From contig NZ_JABFCS010000001.1 of NCBI RefSeq assembly GCF_013087525.1, positions 1,984,001 to 2,048,000 on the forward strand: a stretch of DNA of 64,000 nt. Direction: 5' to 3'. Shown here one piece after another: positions 1-8,986 of the stretch. Each line of letters starts with the position of its first letter. Positions within the stretch are counted from its first letter, which is position 1. Below the pieces are notes generated by a model, which saw only the letters and a list, made by a program, of their open reading frames with translations, was not told the DNA's origin and searched no databases. The translations under genes were made by a program, and so were the position numbers. This DNA comes from Ramlibacter montanisoli. Its GTDB lineage: Bacteria; Pseudomonadota; Gammaproteobacteria; Burkholderiales; Burkholderiaceae_C.

Positions 1-847
1 CTGCGCACCCAGCGCAGGCGCACGCCGGGCAGGTTCGCGAGCGGCTGGAATTCGTCGAGGTTGCTGATGCGCGGATAGGCGATGACCGCGATCGTGCGCG
101 CGCCGCTGCCCGCTTTCTGCGGCAGCTGGAACCAGCCGTCCTCCTCGGGCAGGCCGTGCTGCCACCACATCGGCAGCGTCGCCACCGTCGGCACGCCGGT
201 CAGCCGCTCCAGCATGTCCGGTGCGGGCGCCAGCAAGGCGGCATCGCCGCGGAACTTGTTCAGCACGAAGCCCTTGATGCACTGCCGCTCGGATGCGTCC
301 AGCAGCGCCCAGGTGCCGTACAGGTGGGCGAAGGCGCCGCCGCGGTCGATGTCGGTCACCAGCAGGCAGGCCGCATCGGCATGCTGCGCGACGCGCATGT
401 TGACGATGTCGCTGTCCTTCAGGTTGATCTCGGCCGGCGAGCCGGCGCCCTCGATGACGACGACGTCGTTCTCCCGCGCAGTTCGTCCAGCGCCTGCGCG
501 ATCCGCGGCCAGACGCTGGCGCTGCGGCCGCGCCAGGGCTGGCGCGTCAGCGACTCGTCCACCTGCCCGAACAGGATCACCTGGCTGTGGGTGTCGCGCT
601 CGGGTTTCAGCAGCAGCGGGTTCATCCGCACTTCGGGCTCGGCGCGCGCCGCCAGCGCCTGGAAGTACTGGGCGCTGCCGATCTCACCGCCGGCCACCAC
701 GCGCGCGTTGTTGCTCATGTTCTGCGCCTTGAAGGGCGCCACCTTCAGGCCCTGGCGCGCATACCAGCGGCACAGCGCGGTCGCCAACCAGCTCTTGCCG
801 GCACCGCTGGTGGTGCCCAGCACCATGACGCAGCGCGCGAGCTTCAT
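1..847 (-). CDS. cobQ: Cobyric acid synthase CobQ (partial, one frameshift)
   Basis: Glutamine-dependent amidation of adenosylcobyrinic acid a,c-diamide in cobalamin synthesis. The N-terminus carries the dethiobiotin-synthetase-like nucleotide loop [10 protein letters not shown] (about residues 10-19), followed by KAQNMSNNA and the family stretch [11 protein letters not shown]. The C-terminal glutamine amidotransferase part lies beyond the left edge. The ATG overlaps the btuD stop as ATGA, so it is the last visible gene of the riboswitch-led B12 operon. A one-base loss in a CCC run near 473-476 shifts the frame; the protein resumes as [11 protein letters not shown] in the next frame. I treat this as a sequence error. 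Confidence 0.93.
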
Positions 848-1635
848 GGCGCGCGGTCCTCGCTGGGCAGCGCGATCCAGCGGCCATCGAGCGCATGCAC
901 CTGCAGGCGCTGGTCGAACACGCGCGCCAGCGCCGCGTGGGTCGCGGGATCGGCGCAGGCGCCCTGGTGGACGATGCGGCCGGCGGCCATCACCACCATC
1001 TCGTCGGCCTGCAGCGCGAACGAGATCTCGTGCAGCACGCTGACCACGGTGCGGCCGGCCGCGACCTGCGCGCGCGCCAGCGCCAGCCAGTCGGCCTGGT
1101 GCGGCGGATCGAGGTTGGCCAGCGGTTCGTCCATCAGCAGCACGCCCGCCTCCACCGCCAGCGCCCGTGCCAGCAGCACGCGCTGGCGCTCGCCGCCGGA
1201 CAGGCGCCCGAGCATGCGCCCGCGCCAGTCCCATGCCTGGGTAGCGCGCAGCGCCCGCTCCACCGCGGCCCGGTCGGCGGGGCCGGGCGGCGCCAGCCAG
1301 GGCCGGTGCGGCAGCCGCCCCAGCATCGCCACGTCGTAGACGGTGAGGTCGTCGGCCCCGCCCTCGTTCTGTCCCATCCAGCACAGCCGCCGCGCCCGCT
1401 CGCGCAGGCGCAAGCCGTGCAGGTCCGCGCCCTGCAGCCGCACTTCGCCCTCGTGCGGCAGCAAGCCCGCCAGAGCCCGCAGCAGCGTCGACTTGCCGGC
1501 GCCGTTGGGTCCGACGATGCTGGTCCAGCGGCCCGCGGGCAGCCGCAGGTCGATGGCGTGCAGCACCTGCTTGCGCTGGCCGCCGCGGCCCAGCGCGGCG
1601 CGGACGGCGCGGGCTTCGAGTGCGGCGACGCTCAT
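844..1635 (-). CDS. btuD: Cobalamin ABC transporter ATP-binding protein
   Basis: ATPase of the B12 importer, 263 aa. It shows Walker [10 protein letters not shown] (residues 42-50), signature LSGGERQRV, Walker B GVLLMDEP with the D-loop, and an H-loop in SVLHEIS. It belongs to the FecE/BtuD/FhuC group. The start ATG overlaps the stop of btuC (ATGA) and its own stop overlaps the cobQ start, which implies translational coupling. A siderophore or haem role is possible for the family alone, but the riboswitch and the cob neighbours point to cobalamin. Confidence 0.93.
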   Translation of the reverse strand: MSVAALEARAVRAALGRGGQRKQVLHAIDLRLPAGRWTSIVGPNGAGKSTLLRALAGLLPHEGEVRLQGADLHGLRLRERARRLCWMGQNEGGADDLTVYDVAMLGRLPHRPWLAPPGPADRAAVERALRATQAWDWRGRMLGRLSGGERQRVLLARALAVEAGVLLMDEPLANLDPPHQADWLALARAQVAAGRTVVSVLHEISFALQADEMVVMAAGRIVHQGACADPATHAALARVFDQRLQVHALDGRWIALPSEDRAP

Positions 1636-2654
1636 GCGAAACCGCTCCCGCGATTGCCGCGCCGGTGCATCAGCCACAGCAGGTAGCTGCCGCCCAGCAC
1701 CGCGGTGAGCACGCCCACCGGCAGCTCCTGCGGCGCCACCAGCCAGCGCGCCAGCAGGTCGGCGGCCATCAGCAGCAGCCCGCCCATCAGCGACGCCAAC
1801 AGCACCAGCCGGCCATGCGGCGTGGGTGCGATGGAACGCACCAGGTGCGGCGCGGCCAGGCCGACGAAGGCGATCAGGCCGGTCTGCGCCACCGCCCCGG
1901 CGGTGGCCAGGGCCAGCACCGCCACCAGCGCCGCGCGCACCGCGCCCAGCGGCAGGCCCAGGCTGGCCGCCGTGGCCTCGCCCAGCGCCAGGCCATCGAG
2001 CATTCGGCCCAGGGCCCAGGCCAGTGCCAGCAGCGGCAGCAGCAGCGCCAGCATCAGGCCGCAGGAACTCCAGCCGACGAAGCCGGTGCTCCCCAGCATG
2101 AAGGCCTGCATGGCCTGCAGGGTCTCGGGCAGTGCCAGCGTGACCAGCTCGCGCGCGGCGCCCAGCACCACGCCGACGATCACGCCCGCCAGCAGCAGCC
2201 GCAGCGTGTGCAGCACGCCGTTGGCCAGCAGCAGCGTGAGCAGCACGCCGCCCACCGCGCCCACGAAGGCCGCGCCGGTCAGGCCCAGGCGCACCAGCCA
2301 CTCGGTGGCCAGCGGCGCGACGCCGAACAGCGCCAGCGCGCAGGCGACACCGAGTGCCGCGCCGGAAGCGCTGCCCAGGAGGTAGGGATCGGCCAGCGGA
2401 TTGCGGAACAGTCCCTGCGCCACCGCGCCCGCCAGCCCCAGCAGGGCGCCGGCGCTCCAGGCACCCAGGGTGCGCGGCAAGCGGATGTCGCGCACGATCT
2501 GCCAGGCCACCGGGTCCTCGCGCGCCGCCAGCACGTTGTCGAAGCCGGTGCTGCCGATGCCGGCACCCAGCAGCAGCAGCGCCGCGGCCGCTGCAAGCAA
2601 GGCCAGCGCGAGCCCGTAGCCGCGGCGATCCGCCACCAGCAGCACCGCGCTCAT
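1632..2654 (-). CDS. btuC: Cobalamin ABC transporter permease
   Basis: FecCD-family inner-membrane permease of the B12 importer, 340 aa, with about nine or ten hydrophobic segments. Typical family stretches are visible: [20 protein letters not shown] near residue 60 and [15 protein letters not shown] near residue 90, then GLAAPHLVR in the C-terminal half. It overlaps btuD by four bases and sits three bases from btuF, so it is expected to be co-transcribed and assembled with BtuD and BtuF. Confidence 0.93.
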   Translation of the reverse strand: MSAVLLVADRRGYGLALALLAAAAALLLLGAGIGSTGFDNVLAAREDPVAWQIVRDIRLPRTLGAWSAGALLGLAGAVAQGLFRNPLADPYLLGSASGAALGVACALALFGVAPLATEWLVRLGLTGAAFVGAVGGVLLTLLLANGVLHTLRLLLAGVIVGVVLGAARELVTLALPETLQAMQAFMLGSTGFVGWSSCGLMLALLLPLLALAWALGRMLDGLALGEATAASLGLPLGAVRAALVAVLALATAGAVAQTGLIAFVGLAAPHLVRSIAPTPHGRLVLLASLMGGLLLMAADLLARWLVAPQELPVGVLTAVLGGSYLLWLMHRRGNRGSGFA

Positions 2655-3508
2655 GCCTTGCCCTTCGCGGCGATGCAGCGCGCGAGCAGGCGCGCGGCCT
2701 CCGCCATGCGCGGGCCGGGCCGCACCAGCACGTCGGCCTCGTCGGGACTGAACACGCAGATGCGGCCTTCGCGCACGGCCCGCAGGCCGGCCCAGCCGGG
2801 ACGCTGGCGCAGGTCCGGCGCATCGCGCGCGCCCATCATCACCAGGTCGGGATCGGCGCGCACCACGTACTCGGGATTGAGCAGCGGGAAGGGCCCCAGC
2901 TCCGGCGCGACGATGTTGCGCATGCCCAGCCGCTGCAGCAGCTCACCGAGGAAGGAACGCGGCCCGGCGGCATAAGGGCCGCGGCCGACCTCGAAGTAGA
3001 CACGCGCGTTCCGCACCGCCGGCGGCAGCGATTGCGCCGCGGCCGCCACGCCCGCGTCGATGTCGCGCCAGACGCGCGGCGCATCCGGCACCTCCAGCAG
3101 CTGGCCCAGCGTGAGCAGCACGCGTTGGGCGTCGGCGGCGGTCTGCGGCTCCAGCGCGAGCACCTTCAGCCCGAGCGACTCCAGCCGCTCGGCGCCACGG
3201 GCCGAACGTGCCATCAGCACGACGTCCGGCCGCAGCGCGACGATCGCCTCGATGTTGGGGTCGATGCCGCCGCCCACCTGCGGCAGCGCGCGCACCGGGG
3301 CCGGGAAGTTCGAATAGCGGTCGACGCCGACCAGCCGGCGGCATGCGCCCAGCTCGCACACGGTCTCGGTCAGCGAAGGCAGCAGGCTCACGATGCGCTG
3401 CGGCGAGCGCGCCAGCGTCACCGTGGCGCCGCGGTCGTCGGTGAACTGCAGTGCGGCCGCCGGCAGCGCGCAGCACAGGGCCAGGATGGCCAGCAGCTTG
3501 CGGATCAC
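2651..3508 (-). CDS. btuF: Periplasmic cobalamin-binding protein BtuF
   Basis: Helical-backbone substrate-binding protein of the B12 ABC importer, 285 aa. A signal peptide is visible (MIRKLLAILALCCALPAAA). The mature part begins with the fold's usual RIVSLLPSLTETVCELG and contains VGVDRYSNFP and PNIEAIVALRPDVVL. The start is GTG: GTG at 3508 overlaps the cobU stop as GTGA, and no better start lies nearby. It delivers B12 to BtuC/BtuD encoded just downstream. A second, different binding protein lies at 4067-4876. Confidence 0.92.
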   Translation of the reverse strand: MIRKLLAILALCCALPAAALQFTDDRGATVTLARSPQRIVSLLPSLTETVCELGACRRLVGVDRYSNFPAPVRALPQVGGGIDPNIEAIVALRPDVVLMARSARGAERLESLGLKVLALEPQTAADAQRVLLTLGQLLEVPDAPRVWRDIDAGVAAAAQSLPPAVRNARVYFEVGRGPYAAGPRSFLGELLQRLGMRNIVAPELGPFPLLNPEYVVRADPDLVMMGARDAPDLRQRPGWAGLRAVREGRICVFSPDEADVLVRPGPRMAEAARLLARCIAAKGKA

Positions 3509-4074
3509 GCCTGTCCCTTCAGCACCAGCGGCAGTCCCGCCGCCATCAGCGTGACGCGTTCGCAGGCCAGCGCCGCCTGCTGGTTGATGCGGCCCAGCGC
3601 GTCGACGAAGGCGCGGGTGTCGGCGCCCAGCGGGATCACGCCCAGCCCGATCTCGTTGCTCACCAGCACCAGCGGCCCGGCCGCGGCGGCGAGCGCTGCG
3701 GCGATCGCGTCGTCGGCGGACTGTGCCGACGGCGCCACCCCGGCCAGCGGCAGCAGCCGCGCGGTCAGCCAGAGGGTGAGGCAGTCGACGATGACCAGGG
3801 TGTCGGCGCGGCTGTGCGCGCCGATCGCGCGCGCCAGTTCGTCCGGCTCCTCCACCGTCTGCAGCGCCGGCACCCGCTGCGCCCGGTCGCGCCGGTGGCG
3901 CGCGATGCGCTCGTGCATCTCCTCGTCGCCGGCCTGCGCGGTGGCGATGTACACGGCGCGGTGCGCGGCTGACTGCGCCAGCCAAGCCGCGGCCAGCGCC
4001 TCGGCGCGGCGCGTCTTGCCGCTTTTCTGGCCGCCCAGGATCAGCTCGCTGCGGGCCACGCGCAATTCAGCCAT
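3505..4074 (-). CDS. cobU: Adenosylcobinamide kinase / guanylyltransferase
   Basis: Bifunctional enzyme that phosphorylates adenosylcobinamide and transfers GMP to it during nucleotide-loop assembly. It shows the P-loop GGQKSGKT near the N-terminus, the RIARHRRDR region holding the histidine that is guanylylated in the family, a DCLTLWLT block and VSNEIGLGVIP. I prefer the ATG at 4074; an in-frame GTG at 4083 would add three residues. The start overlaps the upstream gene by eight bases. With cobQ, it indicates salvage or completion of cobinamide. Confidence 0.93.
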   Translation of the reverse strand: MAELRVARSELILGGQKSGKTRRAEALAAAWLAQSAAHRAVYIATAQAGDEEMHERIARHRRDRAQRVPALQTVEEPDELARAIGAHSRADTLVIVDCLTLWLTARLLPLAGVAPSAQSADDAIAAALAAAAGPLVLVSNEIGLGVIPLGADTRAFVDALGRINQQAALACERVTLMAAGLPLVLKGQA

Positions 4075-4876
4075 GGCGGGCACTCCACTCCAGCACGATG
4101 CGGTGCAGCTGCTCGACGCCGTCGGTGAGCGCCGCCGGACCCGGCTGCAGGATGTCGGCCGACTTGACCTCGAACAGCTGGCGCTCGCGCACGGCGGTCA
4201 CGTCCGCCCAGCCGGCGCGCGCCGCCACCTTCTCGGGCCGGAACTTCTTGCCGCACCAGGAGCCGATCACGATGTCGGGATTGCGGCGCACGATCTCGGC
4301 GCCGTCCGCGATGATGCGGTCCTTGCCCAGCGGCTGCACGGCGAGCTCGGGAAAGATGTCGTCGCCGCCGGCGATGCCCACGAGCTGCGACACCCAGCGG
4401 ATGGCGCTGATGTGCGGCTCGTCCCATTCCTCGAAGAACACGCGCGGGCGCTTCGGCAGCGCCCTGCCCGCGGCCTCGATCGCCAGCAGGCGCGCGCGCA
4501 TGCCTTCCAGCAGTTTCAGGCCGTCGTCGGCGCGGCCCACCATCGCCGCCACCTGGTACAGCATGGAGAAGATCTCGTCCACGCTGCGCTGGTTGAAGAT
4601 GGTGACCTGCACGCCGCGCTTCACCAGTGCGGAAGCGATGTCGGCCTGCAGGTCGGAGAAGCCGAACACGCAGTCCGGCTCCAGCTCCAGGATCTTGTCG
4701 ATCTTGGCGCTGAGGAAGGCGCTCACCTTCGGCTTCTCCTCGCGGGCGCGGCGCGGCCGCACCGTGTAGCCGGAGATGCCGACGATGCGCGCCTCCTCGC
4801 CCAGCAGGTACAGCCATTCCGTCGCTTCCTCGGTGAGGCAGACGATGCGTTGCGGTCCGCGCGGAATGGCGATCAC
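4067..4876 (-). CDS. Second cobalamin-binding (BtuF-like) protein
   Basis: A 269-aa protein of the same periplasmic-binding fold as BtuF (RIVCLTEEATEWLYLLGEE, IVGISGYTV, LELEPDCVFGFSDLQ). It starts at GTG 4876 behind a strong AGGAGG. Unlike btuF, no signal peptide is visible: the fold begins within ten residues of the start. It lies between btuB and cobU in the riboswitch-controlled operon, so a B12 or cobinamide role is likely, but the cellular location is uncertain. Members are often annotated simply as cobalamin-binding protein. Confidence 0.8.
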   Translation of the reverse strand: MIAIPRGPQRIVCLTEEATEWLYLLGEEARIVGISGYTVRPRRAREEKPKVSAFLSAKIDKILELEPDCVFGFSDLQADIASALVKRGVQVTIFNQRSVDEIFSMLYQVAAMVGRADDGLKLLEGMRARLLAIEAAGRALPKRPRVFFEEWDEPHISAIRWVSQLVGIAGGDDIFPELAVQPLGKDRIIADGAEIVRRNPDIVIGSWCGKKFRPEKVAARAGWADVTAVRERQLFEVKSADILQPGPAALTDGVEQLHRIVLEWSARHG

Positions 4877-4887
4877 TGCGCGTCCTC

Positions 4888-6836
4888 CTAGAACTGCACG
4901 CGCAGCGAGGCGCTGAACTGGCGGCCCGGCTCGGGATAGATGGCCGAGGTCTCGCCGCCCGCGCAGCGGAAGGCCTGCGTGAAGTACTTGCGGTCGAAAA
5001 GGTTGGTCACGCCCACGGCCAGTTCCGTGTTGCGCAGCACCTGCCAGGCGTAGCGCGCGTCGGCGGTGGTGTACGAGGGCATCCTGCAGGCATTCTCGAA
5101 GTCCGGATGCTGCGACGATACCCAGTTCACGCCGCCGTGCAGGCGGTGGCCTGCCGCCGGCGTCCAGTCGGCGCGCAAGGCGACCGCGCGGCGCGGCACC
5201 AGCGGCACGTCCTTGCCGGCGTAGGGGCCGGAGCGGAAGCTGGCCTTGCGGGCGGCGGCGTTCAGTCGCAGGCCCAGGCTGGCCGTGAGCGCGTGCGACC
5301 AGTCCAGCTCCAGGCCCTGGCGGCGGCTGGGGTCGAAGTTGACGTTCGCGCCGGAGAAGCCGAAGTGACCCACGGCATTCGGGTCGAAGCCGATCTCGTC
5401 GCGCAGCCGGTTGCGGTAGGCGCGCGCCTCCAGCTTGCCGCCGGCATAGGACCAGCGCGCGCCCAGCTCCGCGTCGTGCGAGACCTGGGGCCGCAGCGCG
5501 GCGCCGGGCGAGGTGAAGTTGAACTCGTCCACGTTGGCCATGCGGAAGCTGCGGCCGACGCGCGCATAGCCGGTCAGCGTGCGGCCGAAGGGATGGCTCA
5601 CGCCCAGTTCCCAGGCCTCCTGGCGGTCGGAAAAGCCGGTGCCGCTGGAGCTGTTGTCCTTCTCCACGCGCTCGGTGCGTCCGCCCAGCGAGATGCGGGT
5701 GCCGCCCGGCAGCGTGACGTCGTCCTTGGCGTAGAAGGCGCGCGACTGCTGCGTGGCCACCGAGCCGAAGCTGCCCAGCACCTCGCGCCGCCAGTCGCCC
5801 ACGTCGGTGCCCAGGACCAGCGCGTTCTTCAGCGGGCCGAGGGCGGCTTCGTGGCGGGCCCGCAGCGCGTACGTCGTCGCCTCGATGTCGTAGTCGAAGG
5901 GAAAGCCGAAGTTGATGCTGCGCACTTCCTTGTCGCGCCGGCCCGCGTCGAAGGCGAGCTGCCAGGCGCCGAGCTCGGCGGCCTGCGCGAAGGCGCTGAG
6001 GCGTTGGTTGCGGACGCTGCCGCGATCGTCCGGCGTGGTGGTCTGGCGCGGGTCGGCGGCGTACTCCTGGGCGGTCAAGGCTCCCGGCAGGCGGGCGTCG
6101 AGGTCGTCGCGCGCGACGCGCGCACCGAGGCGCAGCCAGCCGCTGGACCACTGCCCGCCGACCGAGCCGGCCTCGCTGTCGGAGGCGGAGTTGGCGCGGT
6201 GGCCCTTGGTCTCGCGCTTTTGCGCATGGCCGTCGAAGGTGAAGCCGCTGGCGGTGCTGACGGTGGCGCTCGCGCGGCCGTCGCGCAGCGCGTGCGTGCC
6301 GGCGGCGCCATAGAGGCTGCCGCCCGTGGCCTGCTGGCGGCCGGAGCCGGCCTTGGTGGTGATGACGATCACGCCGCCGGTGGCGCCTTCGCCATAGAGC
6401 ACCGCGCCGCTGCCGCGCAGCACCTCGATGCGCTCCACCGATTCGATCGGGATGCCGGCCAGGCGCGTGCCGCCGAGGTCGGACTCGGTGAGGCGGATGC
6501 CGTCGACGACCACCACCTGGTTGTTGTCGGCGGTGGCGCCGAAGCCGCGCAGGTCGAGCGTGAAGTCGCCGCCGTTGAACAGGTCCTGGCGGGCCGGCAC
6601 GCCGAGCACGCGGATGATGGCGTCGTTGACGGTGGTGGCGCCGCTGGCGCGGATTTCGTCCGCGTTGATCACGCTCACACCGAAGGGCAGCGAGGCGTCG
6701 GCTTCGGCGAAGCGCGTGGCGGAGACGCGCGTCTCGGACAGCGTCGGGGTCTGGGCGGAAGCGGGAGAGGCGCACAGGAGACCGCGGCTGCCAGGAGGCA
6801 GGCGGGCGCGCGCAGGGGATGCACGATCGTTGTCAT
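4888..6836 (-). CDS. btuB: TonB-dependent cobalamin receptor BtuB (frameshift in signal peptide)
   Basis: Outer-membrane gated channel for B12, about 649 aa after repair. Plug-domain motifs are visible: SVINADEIRASGATTVNDAI, the DLRGFG block, VVVDGIRLTESDLGG and RIEVLRGSGAVLYGEGATGG. The barrel ends in a terminal Phe (SLRVQF), as outer-membrane proteins do. The start MTTIVHPLRAPACLLAAA at 6836 fits a signal peptide, but the frame changes by one base near 6785, just before the cleavage region ASPASAQ. It is the first gene after the cobalamin riboswitch; the next gene begins 12 bases on. Confidence 0.9.
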
Positions 6837-6921
6837 TGTGGGTACGGATGGCTCTTTGCCCGCGCCGGCTTCCCCGCTGGCGCATTGGGCGATCACGGCC
6901 GCGCGCACGCGCGCAGCCACC

Positions 6922-7115
6922 TCGTTGGCCGGTATCCGGGCTGGCGGAAGGACTTCCATCGCCTTCCCAGGGCGGCTGTTTCAGGCGCGCCCCAGTGGCT
7001 TGTGAGTGATGGACGTGACGCAGGCGATGAAACCCGGTCTCCGCTTACCGTTGCGGGGGCAGCGCAGGTTGGCCTTTGCACGTGCGTGCGCGGGCCCCCT
7101 GCTTCCCGTTGAACT
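6922..7115 (-). promoter_or_regulatory. Cobalamin riboswitch
   Basis: On the minus strand, in order, are the conserved pieces of the adenosylcobalamin riboswitch: GTTCAACGGGAAG (7102-7115), GCCCCCGCAACGGTAAGC (about 7040-7060), GAGACCGG (7032-7041), AAGCCACTG (6991-7000), CTGGGAAGGCGATGG (about 6954-6968) and a B12-box-like GCCAGCCCGGATACCGGCC (6924-6944). It lies 86 bases upstream of the btuB start and should lower expression of the whole btu/cob operon when B12 is plentiful. The rest of 6837-7195 holds no gene I can support. Confidence 0.93.
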
Positions 7116-7195
7116 GCGGCATGCGAACCACACCGCGAGCACCAACGCGTTGATTCTAAAGCCCTTGAATTAACAAAACCCTACAATTCGCGCAT

Positions 7196-7409
7196 ATGGC
7201 CAGCGGCTCCCCCATCGACCCCCTCGTCGAACGCGTCGAGCGCCTGCTCGTTCGCTACGAGGAGCTGCAGCGCACCAACGCGCTGCTCGCCGAACAGGTG
7301 GAGCTGCTCACGCAGGAGCGCGACTCGCTCAAGTCCCGCCTGTCCGCCGCCGCGCGCGCGCGTCGACGCGCTGCTGGAACGCCTGCCCGACCTGAACACC
7401 CCCGCATGA
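7196..7409 (+). CDS. Small ZapB-like coiled-coil protein (frameshift)
   Basis: About 71 aa when repaired. The sequence is a heptad-rich helix (VERVERLLVRYEELQRTN, AEQVELLTQERDSLKSRL), ending VDALLERLPDLNTPA with its stop overlapping the zapA start as ATGA. In many beta- and gammaproteobacteria a small coiled-coil protein of this type sits directly before zapA and is presumed to work at the division ring. The frame changes by one base in the GC repeat at about 7347-7362. A TACAAT at 7182-7187 could be a -10 element, giving a very short leader. Confidence 0.8.
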
Positions 7410-7749
7410 AGCAGCTCGAAGTGCAGATCATGGGCCAGAGCTACCTGCTCGGATGCCCCCCGGCGGCGAGCAGCGGCTGCTGGAAGCGGTGGAGAAGGTG
7501 GACACCGCCATGTGCCGCATCCGCGATGCCGGCAAGGTGAAGGCACGCGACCGCATCGCGGTGCTCGCCGCGCTGAACCTCGCCTTCGACGCAGAGCGCA
7601 GCGCATCGCAGCAGCAGCTGCACGCCGCCAGCTTCGCCAACGGCGACCACACGCTCAATGGCGCGGCGAACCTCGGCGACGAGGTACGGCTCGCGCAGCT
7701 GATGGTCCGCATCGACCAGGTCCTCGGCGACGACGGCCGCCTGCTCTGA
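7406..7749 (+). CDS. zapA: Cell division protein ZapA (frameshift)
   Basis: FtsZ-ring-associated protein that cross-links protofilaments, about 114 aa when repaired. The N-terminal KQLEVQIMGQSYLLGCPPG matches the ZapA globular head. It is followed by EQRLLEAVEKVDTAMCRIRD, then RDRIAVLAALNLAFD, and a C-terminal helix. One C is missing from the run at 7455-7460 (GCCCCCC), so the two halves lie in different frames. It overlaps the upstream coiled-coil gene, and the 6S RNA candidate follows, which is the usual order in proteobacteria. Confidence 0.9.
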
Positions 7750-7768
7750 TTTCCTGATCCCCCAAAGG

Positions 7769-7797
7769 AAAACGGGCTGCCTTGGGCAGCCCGTTTC
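7769..7797 (+). terminator. Hairpin after zapA
   Basis: A perfect 12-bp stem, AAACGGGCTGCC with GGCAGCCCGTTT, closed by a three-base loop. On the plus strand it is followed by CGGTTGTTGG rather than a clean T tract. On the minus strand the stem is followed by TTCCTTT. It probably ends the zapA message ahead of the 6S RNA. Confidence 0.65.
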
Positions 7798-7803
7798 GGT
7801 TGT

Positions 7804-7985
7804 TGGCGTCTGCGAGTGGCACCGGACCGCATCCTGAACCGGGGTTCAGGTGGGCGAGGTCAGCACTGGCGTTGGGTTCGTCTGACGCGAGACGATCACG
7901 CTCACCAGGCGATGTTCCAAGCCCGCGCTCAAAGAGCATTGGTTCAAGGAAATATAAAGCCCGATACACACTGCAGACGAAGCCA
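7804..7985 (+). ncRNA. ssrS: 6S RNA candidate
   Basis: A 182-base gene-free stretch just after zapA that folds like 6S RNA. The ends pair: TGGCGTCTGCGAGTG (7804-7818) with CACTGCAGACGAAGCCA (7969-7985) over three helices, 4+6+4 bp with small bulges. Beyond the presumed open bubble, GTGGGCG pairs with CGCTCAC, and a terminal hairpin TCGTCT/AGACGA caps it. A perfect hairpin CTGAACC/GGTTCAG lies in the 5' side. Length, closing stem, central asymmetry and position after zapA all fit the regulator of RNA polymerase holoenzyme. I could not run a covariance search. Confidence 0.75.
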
Positions 7986-8156
7986 TTCTAGGACGCAAAA
8001 CACGGGTGCGGCGCAAATCCCGCGTGAAGCCATGCAAGTATTCCGGGCTTGACATGCACGTTCCTGACTGAACTGTGCGAGACCGCACGCGCGGGCGCCC
8101 GCGCACGCCCTGCGACAATGCGGCCTGCGCCTGCGGCCCCGCGCCCACAAAACAAC

Positions 8157-8963
8157 ATGTCGTCCGTGCTGGACCTGCAACTCGTTCTCGAACTCCTCCT
8201 GATCGGCACCTGCACCGGCTTCCTCGCCGGCCTGCTGGGGATCGGCGGCGGCATGATCATGGTGCCCTTCGTCACCATGATCCTCACCTCCAAGGGCTAC
8301 CCGCCGGACTACACGGTGAAGATGGCGGTGGCGACCTCGCTGGCCACCATCTGCTTCACCTCGATTTCGTCCGTGCGCGCGCACCACCGGCGCGGGGCGG
8401 TGCTGTGGCCGGTGGTGAAGGTGCTCGCGCCCGGCATCCTGGTGGGCTCTCTGCTCGGAGCGCAGGTCGCCGTGGCGCTCCCGGGCAAGCTGCTCGGGAT
8501 CCTGTTCGCCGTCTTCGTGGCCTTCTCCGCCACGCAGATGTTCCTCAATCGCAAGCCGAAACCGAGCCGCACGCTGCCGGGACCGCTCGCGACCTTCGGC
8601 GTGGGCAACGTGATCGGCATGCTGTCCGCTCTCGTGGGCGCGGGCGGCGCCTTCGTGTCGGTGCCCTTCATGACCTGGTGCAACATCAAAATCCACGATG
8701 CGGTCGGCACGTCGTCGGCGCTCGGTTTCCCGATCGCGCTGGCCGGAACGCTTGGCTACATCTGGGCCGGCCAGGGCCTGCCGCAGATGCCGCCCGGCTC
8801 CATCGGTTATCTTTACCTCCCGGGGCTCTTCATCATCTCCGCAGCCAGCATGCTGATGGCGCCGCTGGGCGCGCGCACGGCGCACCGCATGGACATCCAG
8901 CCGCTCAAGAAGGTGTTCGCGGTGGTGCTGTACTGCCTGGCGGCATACTTCCTGTTTCGCTGA
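8157..8963 (+). CDS. TauE/SafE-family membrane permease
   Basis: A 268-aa inner-membrane protein with about eight hydrophobic segments and the two half-repeats of the family: GFLAGLLGIGGGMIMVPF near residue 20 and GMLSALVGAGGAFVSVPF near residue 160. Family members move sulfite, sulfoacetate or other small organic anions. The substrate cannot be read from the sequence, but the gene sits 23 bases before a formyl-THF hydrolase-like gene and upstream of the oxalate genes, so a small carboxylate such as formate is a reasonable guess. The ATG at 8157 is chosen because the upstream in-frame codons are low-complexity and Arg-rich. Confidence 0.85.
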   Translation: MSSVLDLQLVLELLLIGTCTGFLAGLLGIGGGMIMVPFVTMILTSKGYPPDYTVKMAVATSLATICFTSISSVRAHHRRGAVLWPVVKVLAPGILVGSLLGAQVAVALPGKLLGILFAVFVAFSATQMFLNRKPKPSRTLPGPLATFGVGNVIGMLSALVGAGGAFVSVPFMTWCNIKIHDAVGTSSALGFPIALAGTLGYIWAGQGLPQMPPGSIGYLYLPGLFIISAASMLMAPLGARTAHRMDIQPLKKVFAVVLYCLAAYFLFR

Positions 8964-8986
8964 TACCCAAGAAGAAAGCTACGGAC

